A stretch of DNA of 64,000 bases, taken from positions 191,249-255,248 of the forward strand of contig NZ_BAABAQ010000015.1 in the NCBI RefSeq assembly GCF_039537505.1, given 5' to 3'. The translations under genes were made by a program, and so were the position numbers. Positions 25,211-32,967 of this stretch are shown piece after piece (position 1 is the stretch's first letter; the number at the start of each line of letters is the position of its first letter). A model generated the notes under the pieces. The model searched no databases. It was not told the DNA's origin and saw only the letters and a list, made by a program, of their open reading frames with translations. Source of the DNA: Streptosporangium oxazolinicum (GTDB taxonomy: Bacteria > Actinomycetota > Actinomycetes > Streptosporangiales > Streptosporangiaceae).

Positions 25211-25621
25211 ATGATCACACGCCGTCGAATCAGCACCATTGCGCTCGCAGTAGTGTGCGCCGCTGTGCCGCTGACCACTTTCTCCGTGTCCGCGGCCCAG
25301 GCAGGCACGAGCGGCACAGCCGCTTTCGGCCCGACACGGTGTATCAACATCGGGAACGGCGACCTGTGTGCCACCGGCATTCCCGGCTCTCCCGCCGGTT
25401 ACGACGCGACCTACATCAAGAGAGCGGGTTCCGCGCTGACCGCGCGGTTCCACCTGCAGTGCCAGAACGGTTTCCGGCGATCCGACAACGGCGCCTTCTC
25501 GATCTCGGCGGGTCAGAGAAGAAGTTTCGTTTTCTCGGTTGGCAACCAGGGGCAGTGCCAGGTGAAGATGCAGGACATTACCAACAACCAGAACTTCCAC
25601 AGCGCCTGGGTACAGCCCTGA
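25211..25621 (+). CDS. small exported protein, unrecognised
   Basis: The 136-residue protein has a clear Sec signal peptide (MITRRRISTIALAVVCAAVPLTTFSVSAAQA, cleavage about residue 31). The mature domain of about 105 residues has four cysteines (RCINIG, LCATG, QCQNG, QCQV) likely forming two disulfides, and a Ser/Asn-rich beta pattern. No family is recognised. AAAGGATCAATGA precedes ATG. The gene and the 130 bp before it are clearly less GC rich than neighbours, which suggests recent acquisition. Confidence 0.7.
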   Translation: MITRRRISTIALAVVCAAVPLTTFSVSAAQAGTSGTAAFGPTRCINIGNGDLCATGIPGSPAGYDATYIKRAGSALTARFHLQCQNGFRRSDNGAFSISAGQRRSFVFSVGNQGQCQVKMQDITNNQNFHSAWVQP

Positions 25622-25658
25622 GCACACCGGTCAACGGTGACCGGGCCGAGACGGCGAT

Positions 25659-25710
25659 CGGTTCGCGCCCTCACCGGGACCGCACTCGGTCCCGGTGAGG
25701 GCGCGAACCG
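25659..25710 (+). terminator. 24-bp perfect hairpin after the exported orphan
   Basis: Arms 25659-25682 and 25687-25710 are fully complementary with a 4-nt loop CACT (arm core GCGCCCTCACCGGGACC). It lies 37 bp beyond the stop. Confidence 0.75.
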
Positions 25711-25747
25711 TGGTGGTGCGGGGACCGTCGGTGAGATGGTTTCCGGG

Positions 25748-25776
25748 GTCCGGGCCCGGTCAACGCGGGCCCGGAC
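25748..25776. terminator. second hairpin, between converging transcripts
   Basis: GTCCGGGCCCG (25748-25758) pairs with CGGGCCCGGAC (25766-25776) around a 7-nt loop. The rest of 25777-25922 shows no feature. It may end the opposing glpK transcript. Confidence 0.5.
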
Positions 25777-25922
25777 GTCACGGTCGCGGGCCGGTCACCT
25801 CGGATCGAAGGGGCGGGTCACGGTCTGTTCGACACGGTTCCCATCCTTGTCGCGGGCCCGCGCGCAAGGTGACGTGATCTACTCCGCAGGGAGCGGGAGC
25901 CGCCGTCGCCCCGGCAGGTCGT

Positions 25923-27440
25923 TCAGGACACGTCGACCCAGTCGAGGGTGCGCTCGACCGCCTTCTTCCAGCCCGCGTAGCCGGTGGCCCGCTGCTCGTC
26001 CGACCATTGGGGCTCCCAGCGGCGGCCCTCCTGCCAGTTCTGCCTGAGCTCGTCGGTCGACTTCCAGAAGCCGACGGCCAGCCCCGCCGCGTACGCGGCC
26101 CCCAGGGCGGTCGTCTCGGCCACGACGGGCCGGGAGACGGGCACGCCGAGCAGGTCGGACTGGATCTGCATGCACAGGTCGTTGGCGGTGACGCCGCCGT
26201 CGACGCGCAGGACGTCGAGGGTGACGCCGGAGTCCTGGCGCATCGCCTCGACCACGTCGCGGGTCTGGTAGCAGATGGACTCCAGGGTGGCCCGCGCGAG
26301 GTGGGCGTTGTTGTTGAAGCGCGACAGGCCGACGATGGCGCCCCGGGCGTCGGACCGCCAGTACGGGGCGAAGAGACCGGAGAAGGCGGGCACGAAGTAG
26401 ACGCCGCCGTTGTCCTCGACCTGCCGGGCGAGCGCCTCGCTCTGCGCCGCCCCGGAGATGATGCCGAGCTGGTCGCGCAGCCACTGCACGGCGGAGCCCG
26501 TCACCGCGATGGAGCCCTCCAGCGCGTACACCGGCGGCTCCTCGCCGAAGCGGTAGCAGACGGTGGTGAGCAGGCCGTTCTGGGACCGTACGAGCTCGGT
26601 GCCGGTGTTGAGCAGCAGGAAGTTGCCGGTGCCGTAGGTGTTCTTGGCCTCGCCGACGCCGAAGCAGACCTGCCCGACGGTGGCGGCCTGCTGGTCGCCG
26701 AGGTCGCCGGAGAGCGGGACCTCTCCCTTCAGCGGGCCGGTCGCCCGGGTGACGCCGTACAGGCCGGGGTGGGAGGAGGGGGCGATGGACGGCAGCATCC
26801 GGCGGGGGATGCCGAAGAACGACAGCAGCTCGTCGTCCCAGTCGAGGGTCTCCAGGTCCATCAGCATCGTGCGGCTGGCGTTGGTCGGGTCGGTGACGTG
26901 CGCGCCGCCGTCGGTGCCGCCGGTCAGGTTCCACAGCAGCCACGTGTCGGTGTTGCCGAAGATCGCCTCCCCCGCCTCGGCCGCCTCGCGCACCCCCTCG
27001 ACGTTCTCCAGGATCCACTGGATCTTGCCGCCGGAGAAGTACGTCGCCGGGGGCAGGCCCGCCCTGCGGCGGATGACGTCGCCCCTGCCGTCGCGGTCCA
27101 GGGCGGAGGCGATCCGGTCGGTGCGGGTGTCCTGCCAGACGATCGCGTTGTGGTACGGGCGTCCGGTCCTCCGGTTCCAGACCACCGCGGTCTCGCGCTG
27201 GTTGGTGACGCCGAGCGCGGCCAGGTCGGAGGCGGCGAGACCGGCTCTGTTCATCGCGGTCTCGATCACCGCCCTCGTACGCTCCCAGATCTCCGTGGGG
27301 TTGTGCTCGACCCATCCGGCCCTCGGCAGGATCTGCTCGTGTTCGAGCTGGTGGCGGCCTATCTCGTTACCGCCATGATCGAAGATCATGAAACGGGTGC
27401 TCGTCGTTCCCTGGTCGATCGCTCCGACGAAGTCAGGCAT
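25923..27440 (-). CDS. glpK: glycerol kinase
   Basis: The 505-residue FGGY kinase begins VGAIDQGTTSTRFMIFDHGGNEIGRHQLEHEQI, the ATP-binding phosphate-1 signature. It also contains WVEHNPTEIW, GVTNQRETAVVW and the second FGGY signature region (GLYGVTRA, DQQAATVGQ, YGTGNFLLLNTG). It phosphorylates glycerol to glycerol 3-phosphate after entry through the facilitator encoded upstream in the same operon (86 bp gap). Length and motifs are normal. Confidence 0.96.
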   Translation of the reverse strand: MPDFVGAIDQGTTSTRFMIFDHGGNEIGRHQLEHEQILPRAGWVEHNPTEIWERTRAVIETAMNRAGLAASDLAALGVTNQRETAVVWNRRTGRPYHNAIVWQDTRTDRIASALDRDGRGDVIRRRAGLPPATYFSGGKIQWILENVEGVREAAEAGEAIFGNTDTWLLWNLTGGTDGGAHVTDPTNASRTMLMDLETLDWDDELLSFFGIPRRMLPSIAPSSHPGLYGVTRATGPLKGEVPLSGDLGDQQAATVGQVCFGVGEAKNTYGTGNFLLLNTGTELVRSQNGLLTTVCYRFGEEPPVYALEGSIAVTGSAVQWLRDQLGIISGAAQSEALARQVEDNGGVYFVPAFSGLFAPYWRSDARGAIVGLSRFNNNAHLARATLESICYQTRDVVEAMRQDSGVTLDVLRVDGGVTANDLCMQIQSDLLGVPVSRPVVAETTALGAAYAAGLAVGFWKSTDELRQNWQEGRRWEPQWSDEQRATGYAGWKKAVERTLDWVDVS

Positions 27441-27527
27441 GGATGGTGCCTCCTCTGTGAGACTCTCCGGGAGATCTGCCGCTCTCCCCGTGACGGTTCC
27501 CGGCCGCGGTCGTCGTCCCGCTTCCGT

Positions 27528-28361
27528 TCAGGCGGTGTCGGTCCTCTCCTCGGACGGCGGGACCCGCCCCACCTCGGGCGCGGCGTCCTCGGGGGGAAGG
27601 AACCTGGCGATCAGGATCTGGTACAGGAACGCCCCGATCAGGCCCCCGATCACCGGTGCCACGATCGGCACCCAGAAGTAGAGCTGGCCGTACTGATCCT
27701 GCCAGGCGGTCTCGTACCCGGTGAGGTACGAGGCAAGCCGCGGCCCGAAGTCGCGGGCGGGGTTGATGGCGTACCCGGCGTTGGTGCCCCAGGCCATGCC
27801 GATGGCCACGACGACCAGGCCGACCACGAAGGGGGCCAGGTTCGCCATCGGCGCCGAGTTGCGCACGTCGGAGACGGCGAGGATGAGCAGGAGCAGGATC
27901 GCGGTGCCGATCACCTGGTCGCGGAAGGCGCCCCAGGTGCCGATGGGCAGGCTCCCGTTGCCGGGCAGGGTGGAGAAGACGCCCTGGGTCTTGATGGTGA
28001 GCCCGGGATCGGCCTTCTGCAGCACCTCGCTGTAGTTGAAACGGACGATGAGCGCCGCCACGAACGCGCCCGCGGTCTGCGCCAGGGAGTACGGCAGGAC
28101 CTTGCGCCAGGAGAAGCCCTTGAAGGCGGCGAGCGCGACGCTGACGGCGGGGTTGAGGTGGGCCCCGCTGGTGCGTGCCGCGACGTACACGCCCAGGGTC
28201 ACCCCGAGCCCCCACGCCCACGCGATGCTGTCGTGGTCGCCGATCTCGGCCGCCACGACCTGGGCCACCACCGCGACCCCGAACAGGATAAGGATCATGG
28301 TGCCCGCGAACTCGGCCGCCAGCTCCCCGACAAGCCCCCGGTTCTTCAGGCGCTCCGCCAT
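27528..28361 (-). CDS. glpF: glycerol uptake facilitator (MIP family)
   Basis: The 277-residue protein has six membrane segments and both pore motifs, SGAHLNPAVS and GYAINPARDFGPR. The Asp after the second NPAR box (R-D) is the aquaglyceroporin mark that favours glycerol over water. It has a basic N terminus and an acidic C terminus. It is the first gene of the glpF-glpK operon, so the promoter and operators should lie in 28362-28500. Confidence 0.92.
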   Translation of the reverse strand: MAERLKNRGLVGELAAEFAGTMILILFGVAVVAQVVAAEIGDHDSIAWAWGLGVTLGVYVAARTSGAHLNPAVSVALAAFKGFSWRKVLPYSLAQTAGAFVAALIVRFNYSEVLQKADPGLTIKTQGVFSTLPGNGSLPIGTWGAFRDQVIGTAILLLLILAVSDVRNSAPMANLAPFVVGLVVVAIGMAWGTNAGYAINPARDFGPRLASYLTGYETAWQDQYGQLYFWVPIVAPVIGGLIGAFLYQILIARFLPPEDAAPEVGRVPPSEERTDTA

Positions 28362-28695
28362 CTTGCCCCCTCACGATGCCGCTCGGATGCCCGGACGGTA
28401 AGCGCGAATTTCAGGGCAGTCAACGGTAACGTGACGGAATTATTGAATTATGGTCAACAATCTAAGTCATCGGTAACGTCACCGAAATATGATCCGACGT
28501 CATTACTTGCGACGTCTCCGCCGGGTGAGAACCCCGTCACCGCCCGGCGTTCCCACGCGAGGAAACCCCTTTCTCATCGGGGCCACAAGGTGCCGCCAAG
28601 AGCCGCTCCGGCGCGAACCTTTGCCGGGTGCGGAGGTCAACCCGCAGGTCAGAGGGGGATGAGAAGCGTATCGTCAGTGCGCTTGGAGGAATTCG
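28362..28695. promoter_or_regulatory. glp control region with two GGTAACGT boxes
   Basis: The spacer between glpF and the divergent deacetylase gene contains CGGTAACGTGACGGAAT (28424-28440) and CGGTAACGTCACCGAAA (28471-28487), 47 bp apart. The second is a near-palindrome centred on ACGT. GGTCAAC-type half sites lie between. The 28430-28500 part is A/T rich. The boxes are good candidates for a glycerol-responsive repressor acting on glpFK (inference). Confidence 0.55.
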
Positions 28696-29766
28696 ATGGG
28701 CTGTCTCAGAATGGGCAGGGCCGGTGTGGCCGTCGTCGCGACAGGAGCCGTACTGGCCGGATGCGGATCGACGGGGTCGGACGAGGGCGACGCGCAGAAA
28801 GCCAAGATCGCGGCCTCGGCGAAGGCGTCGGCCGCCGCCGCCTCGCAGGCCAACCTCCTCAAGGCCAAGACGGCGGCCGCGGCCAAGGTCAAGGCGAACG
28901 AGCTCGGGCAGGTGCCCGTCCTCATGTACCACCGGGTGGTCGACAAGCCCTCCACCCAGGACGACCGCACCCCCAAGCAGTTCCGTACCGAGCTGGAGAG
29001 ACTGGCCAAGGAGGACTACGTCGCGGTCACCGCCGCCGAGTACGTCACCGGGCGCATGGACATCCCGGCGGGCAAGCACCCCGTCGTCCTCACCTTCGAC
29101 GACTCCTCGCCCTCGCAGTTCGAGCTGGACGGGATGGGGCTGCCCAAGCCGAACACCGCCGTCGCGATCCTCCAGGACGTCGCCAAGACCTACCCGGGCT
29201 TCCGCGGCGTTGGAACGTTCTACGTCACGCGAGACATGTTCGGCAAGGCGACGCCCGAAGAGGGCGCGCAGATGCTCCTCTGGCTCACCGACAAGGGCTA
29301 CGACATCGGCAACCACACCCGCGACCACCTCAGCCTGGGCGGCAAGCCGAAGAAGGCGGTCAACGCCGAGGTGGCGGCGGGCCACCGGCTCATCACCGGC
29401 CTGATCAAGCTGCCGCCGGTCACGCTGGCGCTGCCGTACGGCAACCAGCCGGACGGCAAGGAGTGGGGTCTCAAGGGTTCCTCCGGCGACGTCTCCTACG
29501 ACTACGGCGGCGTGTTCCTCGCCGGGTACACCCCGGCCATGTCGCCGTTCAACAAGAAGTTCGACCCGCTCGGCATCCCGCGCATCCGCTCGATGGACAA
29601 GAAGGGCGACTGCGTCAAGTTCTGCTCGGTGGCCTGGCTCGACTGGCTGAAGGCGAACGCCGACGAGCGCTACACCTCCGACGGCGACGTGAAGACGGTC
29701 GCCTTCCCCAAGTTCAAGGCGCCCTTCGTGGCCAAGTCCTTCACCGACCGCGTCCTGCCGTACTGA
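28696..29766 (+). CDS. polysaccharide deacetylase lipoprotein
   Basis: The 356-residue product has lipobox LAGC (Cys23) and an Ala/Lys helix to residue 72. A NodB-type domain follows: PVLMYHRVVD, LTFDDSS (first Asp as base, second as metal ligand) and GNHTRDHLSL (the two metal-binding His). A late segment ALPYGNQ corresponds to motif 4. It should remove acetyl groups from a cell-wall or extracellular polysaccharide. GGAGGAATTCG precedes ATG at 28696. Confidence 0.88.
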   Translation: MGCLRMGRAGVAVVATGAVLAGCGSTGSDEGDAQKAKIAASAKASAAAASQANLLKAKTAAAAKVKANELGQVPVLMYHRVVDKPSTQDDRTPKQFRTELERLAKEDYVAVTAAEYVTGRMDIPAGKHPVVLTFDDSSPSQFELDGMGLPKPNTAVAILQDVAKTYPGFRGVGTFYVTRDMFGKATPEEGAQMLLWLTDKGYDIGNHTRDHLSLGGKPKKAVNAEVAAGHRLITGLIKLPPVTLALPYGNQPDGKEWGLKGSSGDVSYDYGGVFLAGYTPAMSPFNKKFDPLGIPRIRSMDKKGDCVKFCSVAWLDWLKANADERYTSDGDVKTVAFPKFKAPFVAKSFTDRVLPY

Positions 29767-29815
29767 CCGGCACTGACCGGCACTGACCGTCCCGGCCGCC
29801 CCAACCGGGCGGCCA

Positions 29816-29847
29816 CGGTGACCCCGCGGCTCCCCGCGGGGTCACCG
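29816..29847. terminator. bidirectional terminator
   Basis: A perfect 14-bp stem (arms 29816-29829 and 29834-29847, CGGTGACCCCGCGG) with loop CTCC lies between converging genes. Just before it, ACTGACCGGC is repeated two and a half times at about 29764-29788. Confidence 0.7.
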
Positions 29848-30015
29848 AGCCGGGCACCGAAGACGGATCAAGGCTGCTTCGTAGGGCTGCTCCGTGGGGT
29901 TTGACGGAGGGTCGCCAGGACGGCCAAGTCACCGGACGACCGGGTCACCGAGAGCCAAGAGCAGAGAGCCGGGTCGCCAGGTCGTCAGGTCGCCGGGATC
30001 GGCCGTTCGCCGGGA

Positions 30016-31122
30016 TCAGCCGCCGGGGAGCTCTTCGAGGGGAACGACCACGGTGGTCGTCGAGCCGTCGGGGCGCAGGATCTCCACCTTCGCGTCCTCG
30101 CCGGGCTTGAGCTGCGCGAGGACCGTGGACAGCTCCTGGGTCGACGGTGTGGGGGTGCCGTTGACCGAGACGATCAGGTCTCCGGCCTCAAGCCCGGCCC
30201 TCTCCGCGCCGCTGTTCCTCTGCACCCGTACGACGCTGATGCCCGCGGGCTGCCCGTTCATGTCGATCACGGTCCGTACGACGACGCCGAGCGCGGCCCT
30301 GCGGGTGTTGGTGACCCGGCCGTCCCTGATGATCTGCGTGGCGACGTCCTTGACGATGTTGGCCGGGATCGCGAAGCCGATGCCCGGGGCCTGGGCGTTG
30401 CCGAGTTCGGGGTTGACGGCGGTCAGGGTCGGCACGCCGACGACCTCGCCCCTGAGGTTGACCAGGGCGCCGCCGCTGTTACCCGGGTTGATGGGCGCGG
30501 AGGTCTGGATGGCTCCGCTGATCGTCGCACCCGGCGAGTTCTCGCCCACGGGCTCGGTGATCGTGCGGCCCAGCGCCGAGATGATCCCCTCGGTGACGCT
30601 GCCCGACAGGCCCAGCGGGTTTCCCATCGCCATCACGATCTCGCCGACCCGCAACCTGGCGGAGTCGCCGAAGACGGCGGGTTTCAGCCCGGTCGGGTCG
30701 TCCACCTTGATCACGGCCAGGTCGCCCAGCTCGAACGAGTTGACCAGCCTCGCCGTACGCGGGGTGCCGCCGTTGGCGAGCGTGACTTCGAAGCGCTTGG
30801 AACCCCCGACCACGTGGGCGTTGGTGATGATGTGCCCGGAGGTGTCGTACACGATCCCCGAGCCGAGGCCGTCCCCCGTGGTGATCTGCACGATGGACGG
30901 CAGCACCTTGGCGATGGTTTGTTCGTACGCGGCCTCCAGGGTGTCCGGGGTGAGGGGGTTCGTCGGAGAGGCTCCGGCGGAGATGCTCGCCGACGCGCCG
31001 GGGGTGGGGGCGCGGGGTGGGCCGAGTGCCCCGGACGTTTGCAGTTCCAGGCCCTGACCGCAGCCCGCGAGCGTCATGACGGCAGCCGCCAGTAGCGCGG
31101 CGCCTGTCTTTGATACCCCCAT
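30016..31122 (-). CDS. HtrA/DegP-type serine protease lipoprotein with PDZ domain
   Basis: Starting at the ATG at 31122 gives a 368-residue lipoprotein (MGVSKTGAALLAAAVMTLAGC, lipobox LAGC). An in-frame ATG at 31197 would add 25 residues and spoil the signal peptide. Neither has a clear ribosome-binding site. The trypsin-like domain has the triad His (ITNAHVVGG), Asp (GDLAVIKVDD) and Ser (NPGNSGGALVN). A C-terminal PDZ domain follows (GLEAGDLIVSVNGTPTPS). It should degrade or sense misfolded envelope proteins outside the membrane. It is divergent from the 31551 gene. Confidence 0.88.
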   Translation of the reverse strand: MGVSKTGAALLAAAVMTLAGCGQGLELQTSGALGPPRAPTPGASASISAGASPTNPLTPDTLEAAYEQTIAKVLPSIVQITTGDGLGSGIVYDTSGHIITNAHVVGGSKRFEVTLANGGTPRTARLVNSFELGDLAVIKVDDPTGLKPAVFGDSARLRVGEIVMAMGNPLGLSGSVTEGIISALGRTITEPVGENSPGATISGAIQTSAPINPGNSGGALVNLRGEVVGVPTLTAVNPELGNAQAPGIGFAIPANIVKDVATQIIRDGRVTNTRRAALGVVVRTVIDMNGQPAGISVVRVQRNSGAERAGLEAGDLIVSVNGTPTPSTQELSTVLAQLKPGEDAKVEILRPDGSTTTVVVPLEELPGG

Positions 31123-31550
31123 ACAAGGGTATTTGCCCAGCTCAGAGAGGAAGATACGTCTTGCGATGATTACTGCGACTGAGCTTGCCAGCGGCATCCG
31201 GTCGCGGTGCTAGATCATCCGGAGTGCGTGAGGCCGTGCCATCCGAGACGCGCAGTGTCGACTAAGGTCAGGGGTCAAGGCCGCGGGGTGGGGTCTGGCA
31301 GACCCTGAAGACCGGTCATGTTGGGTGTGCGCCGGTCGGTCATGGGACGCCGCGCGGTCGGCGGCGTGTCCGGGGTCGGTCGCCGCAATCTCGTGGGGGC
31401 CCTTCGTGGCCCTTATGGCGCGACCGTATAGAACGACATTCTGTTCATGGAAAGGGAAAGACGGTCACCTGGGCTGATGTGCACCTCGTGGCCGAAGCGT
31501 AATAAACGGCGATGCGTCGAATCTTTCCGGGGTGACATAACCTGACGCTT
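31123..31550. promoter_or_regulatory. divergent control region of the protease and 31551 genes
   Basis: No gene is seen in these 428 bp. GGGTCTG-g-CAGACCC at 31291-31305 is a perfect 15-bp palindrome with one central base, a good operator candidate. TAACCT at 31538-31543 lies seven bases before the ATG at 31551, as expected for a leaderless message. Confidence 0.5.
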
Positions 31551-32813
31551 ATGGCGGACGTCGGCGGCAACTCCTCCGGGCGCTCTCACGAGAGATACAT
31601 CCCCTCATATGAGGCGCCCACGGCTCCCATACCAGCCATACCCGCCGAAGACGGTTCGATTATCAGCCCCCGGGTGCCCCGGAGGTTCCCCATCGGTGAC
31701 GGCGAGGAGACCGCTCTGGTCTCCAGGCCCCCTGGATCGTTCCCCCGCCCGCAGTCCTCGCCCGGCACGACGTCCGGCGACCGGCGGGACGAGCAGGGAG
31801 CGGACGCCGAGCAGGTACGCGAGTCGGGCGGGCTCGGGACGATCCCGGTCAGGCAGGTGGGCGGTTCCGCGGGTCCCTGGCGCCCCGACCGGACCGGGAC
31901 GCCCGGCCGGCCGGGCGCGTGGTCTCCGGCGGGCTCGGACGACGGGCAGGGGGGTGGGCAGGGCGCGGCGGCCGGATGGCCCGGCGCGGCGCAGCGGCCC
32001 GGCGTGTTCGCGGACCCCGGCGCCCAGGACCAGTCCGGCGCGCAGGGCGGCCCGGGGGCGAAGGGCGGGGCGAAGAGGTCCGGCGGCCTGCTGATGCGGA
32101 TCGGCGACATCCCGATCCGGGTCGCCTACAGCCTGGGGGCCGCCGTCCTCACCGGTGTCGTCGTGGCCCTGATCTTCGTGCTGTTCTCCGGTGACGAGCC
32201 CGGGGATCCGGCCGGGGTCGGCCGGGCCGTGCTGCCCACCGCGAAGCCCTCGCCGACCGTCTCGCCGATCACGTTGCCCGCCCTGCCGGGCGCGACCGCC
32301 CTGCAGGTCCTGCCGGGCAGGCCGAGTACGGTGCTGGGCGCGGTGACCGACACGAGGTCCGCGCTGACCTACGTCAGCCTGGGCGCGCCGTGGGCGACCA
32401 AGGCCGTGCCGTCCTTCTCCGTCGGCCAGCAGGTCGGCGCGGCGCGGCTGCCGCGCACGGTCATCGCCTCGGGGCCGCTTCCCGGCGCCACCCCGGCCAA
32501 GGCCCTCAAGAGCGACGCCGACTACCGCAGGGCGGCGCTGAACGCGGTGAGGTGGACGATCCGCAACCACCACCCCGCGGGCGGCAAGGTCGCCTGGACC
32601 GCCTCGCAGCGGCCCGCCGGAGGCAAGGGGTGGACGCTCGGCTACCGGGTCACCTACGAGATCAAGGGCGAGCGGCACACCTCGCAGGCGGCGCTCGCCG
32701 TGATCGACGTCGGCCGCCGCAAGCCCTCCGTGCTCTTCGTGACCGTGCCCGACACGCGCAAGCGGCTCTGGGCCGACATCGCTCCGCTGATGGCGAGCGT
32801 CCGCGCCCTCTGA
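31551..32813 (+). CDS. single-pass membrane protein with disordered cytoplasmic arm
   Basis: The 420-residue protein starts with about 180 residues of Gly/Pro/Gln/Arg-rich disordered sequence. One membrane helix follows (SLGAAVLTGVVVALIFVLF, about 194-212), then an external domain of about 190 residues containing YRRAALNAVRWTIRNHHPAGGKVAWTASQRP and GYRVTYEIKGERHTSQAALAVID. I do not recognise a family. The layout resembles envelope proteins whose outer domain is sensed or exported. A leaderless start is likely because TAACCT lies just upstream and no Shine-Dalgarno is seen. Confidence 0.65.
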   Translation: MADVGGNSSGRSHERYIPSYEAPTAPIPAIPAEDGSIISPRVPRRFPIGDGEETALVSRPPGSFPRPQSSPGTTSGDRRDEQGADAEQVRESGGLGTIPVRQVGGSAGPWRPDRTGTPGRPGAWSPAGSDDGQGGGQGAAAGWPGAAQRPGVFADPGAQDQSGAQGGPGAKGGAKRSGGLLMRIGDIPIRVAYSLGAAVLTGVVVALIFVLFSGDEPGDPAGVGRAVLPTAKPSPTVSPITLPALPGATALQVLPGRPSTVLGAVTDTRSALTYVSLGAPWATKAVPSFSVGQQVGAARLPRTVIASGPLPGATPAKALKSDADYRRAALNAVRWTIRNHHPAGGKVAWTASQRPAGGKGWTLGYRVTYEIKGERHTSQAALAVIDVGRRKPSVLFVTVPDTRKRLWADIAPLMASVRAL

Positions 32814-32926
32814 GGTTCTCCCCGCTTTCCGGAGACGAGATCTCCTGACCGTGTTTCCCGACCGTGTTCACGGCGTGAGGCGCCGTACCCGGGGATAGGC
32901 TCGCGCGTTGTGATGGAAGTACCTTC

Positions 32927-32941
32927 TAGAATATGGTTCTG
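32927..32941 (+). promoter_or_regulatory. TAGAAT box with GTTCT half site before the double ACAD gene
   Basis: TAGAATATGGTTCTG contains inverted AGAA/TTCT arms around TATGG, and TAGAAT itself fits a -10 box. TetR-type regulators of lipid genes often overlap such boxes. Confidence 0.35.
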
Positions 32942-32967
32942 GCAGTGAATCCTGTCTGGAGGCTGGC

